Assembly (NCBI GenBank): GCA_003157575.1
Contig: PMKA01000469.1
Location: 1-5,122 of the forward strand
From: Opitutia bacterium
Lineage (GTDB): Bacteria > Verrucomicrobiota > Verrucomicrobiia > Opitutales > Opitutaceae
Length of the DNA stretch: 5,122 nucleotides
Direction of reading: 5' to 3'
Position numbers and translations under genes: made by a program. Positions 3,942 through 5,122 of the stretch are shown here, piece after piece. The notes beneath the pieces were generated by a model that was given only the letters and a program-made list of their open reading frames with translations, did not search any database and was not told the origin of the DNA. Position 1 is the stretch's first letter, and the number at the start of each line of letters is the position of its first letter.

Positions 3942-5122
3942 CTACGGATCCCGTCGCTTCAGCGTCCGCGCCCAGTCCATCAATTCCTGCGCGTAAGTTG
4001 ACCATGTCTTCACCGTCCGGTCCTTTGCCTCCGCCGCAAGCGTTTCAAGGCGATCCGAGCTGGACAACAGGAGCGCGATGGCTTCGGCAAGCGCCGGCGC
4101 GTCGGTCTTCGGGAGTGCAAGGCACCCGCCTCCAAAGGTGGATTCGCCCAACGCGCCCTGTGCGGAGCTGATGCACGGCTTGCCGTAGCCCAGGCTTTCA
4201 AGCACCGGGAAACCGAAGCCTTCCATCAGGGACGGATAAACTGTGAATGCGCAGCTCCGGTAGGCGTGCGCGAGACCCGACTCCGATGCCGGTCCTTCGT
4301 AATGCAAGGGGCGGCCGGCGGCCTGAAGGACGCGGATGCGGTCGAGCGCGGGGCGCGCGGTAGCGGGCTGGGCCAGACCGATCAGCTGCAGGTCAAAGCG
4401 AAGGCCGCGCTGCCAGAGCGTTTCGCAGGCTTCGAGGAGGGCCAGATGATTTTTCCGCCCCTCGATCGAGCCGACGGACAGAACCACGGGCGCGGCATCG
4501 GTCGCCGTCGTGTGTCCGAACGGGGTTGGAGCGGGCCGGTCCACCCCGAGCGGAAGCCCGATGACCGGCGGCGGGCTGGCGACGCCGAGCCATCGCCAGT
4601 ATTCGACCAGCACGTCGCGGGACTCCGCGGAAATCGCCGCGATGCCGTCGAAACCCAGCAGCTCCTGCAAATACGCCGGATAACGCGCTACGGTCTTTGG
4701 CGGGGACAGCTCGGGTACGCGAAGCGCGGCCGCGTCGTGAAACAACGCCACGCGGGGGCCGGAGATCCCTGCGAACAGTGCGGGCAGCGCACGTCCTGTC
4801 GCCGGAGAGAATATCTCGGGTTCGATCAGGAAGTCCCCCGACGGCGTCCTTCCGGCTCCATTTGGCGCGCCCGCGCGGAGCCATAGCCCGAGGCGTCCCC
4901 CGACCTTTGCGTGCAGCGGCCAGCGGCTGCCGCGCGTCGCGGCCACGTTTCCCCGGGGAGGCGCAAGGTTGTCCCGCTCCCAGCGCCGCAGAGGCCGCCA
5001 GATGGACGCATAGGGATCGTAACATACCGGCACGACCTCGTCCGGCCGCCCGCCCAGCGCCAGGTGGAGCGAGCGGCAGAGACGCTGGATGCCCGTGTGC
5101 GCGCGGGTGTGGCTGGTGTGGG
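3942..5122 (-). CDS. GT4-type glycosyltransferase (5' end outside window)
   Basis: A GT-B fold, probably retaining, glycosyltransferase that moves a sugar from a nucleotide-sugar to a glycan or lipid acceptor, usually at the cytoplasmic membrane in surface polysaccharide synthesis. The frame is open to the window edge, giving 392 visible residues. The first ones include TRAHTGIQRLCRSLHLALGG, and TGIQR is typical of the N-terminal acceptor domain of this group. A GTG at 5033 is therefore internal and not the true start. The C-terminal nucleotide-sugar domain begins at VVLSVGSIEGRKNHLALLEA, a common signature (S/T.E.RKN). The EX7E motif EGFGFPVLE is encoded at 4197-4223, followed by SLGYGKPCISS and the usual ALAEAI..LL tail. 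Donor and acceptor are not deducible. No signal peptide or membrane span is visible. Neighbouring polysaccharide genes, if any, must lie to the right of the window. Confidence 0.9.
   Translation of the reverse strand, partial: HTSHTRAHTGIQRLCRSLHLALGGRPDEVVPVCYDPYASIWRPLRRWERDNLAPPRGNVAATRGSRWPLHAKVGGRLGLWLRAGAPNGAGRTPSGDFLIEPEIFSPATGRALPALFAGISGPRVALFHDAAALRVPELSPPKTVARYPAYLQELLGFDGIAAISAESRDVLVEYWRWLGVASPPPVIGLPLGVDRPAPTPFGHTTATDAAPVVLSVGSIEGRKNHLALLEACETLWQRGLRFDLQLIGLAQPATARPALDRIRVLQAAGRPLHYEGPASESGLAHAYRSCAFTVYPSLMEGFGFPVLESLGYGKPCISSAQGALGESTFGGGCLALPKTDAPALAEAIALLLSSSDRLETLAAEAKDRTVKTWSTYAQELMDWARTLKRRDP

Noticed and set aside
3862..4005. N-terminal extension of the alpha-oxoamine synthase to an ATG at 4005
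   Set aside because: It would overlap the end of the glycosyltransferase gene, adds no conserved sequence, and the ATG at 3861 has a good GAAGG ribosome site.
5031..5033. GTG as the start of the glycosyltransferase
   Set aside because: The frame continues upstream to the window edge with a family-typical TGIQR segment, so the real start lies outside the window.

Overview
The window is GC-rich (by eye roughly two thirds G+C) bacterial chromosome with dense, ordinary coding on both strands. It reads as core metabolism on either side of a small accessory patch. The organism cannot be fixed from 5 kb. The E. coli-like isocitrate dehydrogenase tail, the style of the GluQ protein (YRGRLAPSPTG...HLGHARTFW) and the alpha-oxoamine synthase fit a free-living Gram-negative bacterium. 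The GluQ wording reminds me of Verrucomicrobiota/Kiritimatiellota or Acidobacteriota sequences, but that is an impression and not a search result.

Layout, plus strand: the last 57 codons of icd (1-174); a 246-bp gap with no convincing gene (175-420) that carries one copy of a short repeat; an unrecognised 118-residue three-helix membrane protein (421-777); then a compact type II toxin-antitoxin operon, vapB-like (842-1114) and vapC-like (1111-1557), joined by an ATGA overlap. A second copy of the short repeat lies just after the toxin (1571-1583), inside a possible terminator between convergent genes.

Layout, minus strand, read from the right edge leftwards: a family-4 type glycosyltransferase that enters from beyond the window (3942-5122, 5' end missing); an alpha-oxoamine synthase family PLP enzyme (AONS/KBL/SPT-like, 2662-3861); and gluQ, glutamyl-Q tRNA(Asp) synthetase (1640-2584). 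The three share a strand with gaps of 77-80 bp and may be partly co-transcribed, but a strong GC hairpin separates the synthase from gluQ, and their functions do not form one obvious pathway.

The most interesting structure is the control region of the toxin-antitoxin operon. Two perfect 12-bp palindromes built from the same GATGC/GCATC half-site are centred exactly 30 bp apart. They flank a consensus TTGACA -35, and the second covers the likely -10. The predicted transcript begins at or next to the antitoxin ATG, so the antitoxin is probably translated from a leaderless mRNA under tight autorepression. I do not see evidence for a wholly new system; the toxin-antitoxin unit belongs to a known family.
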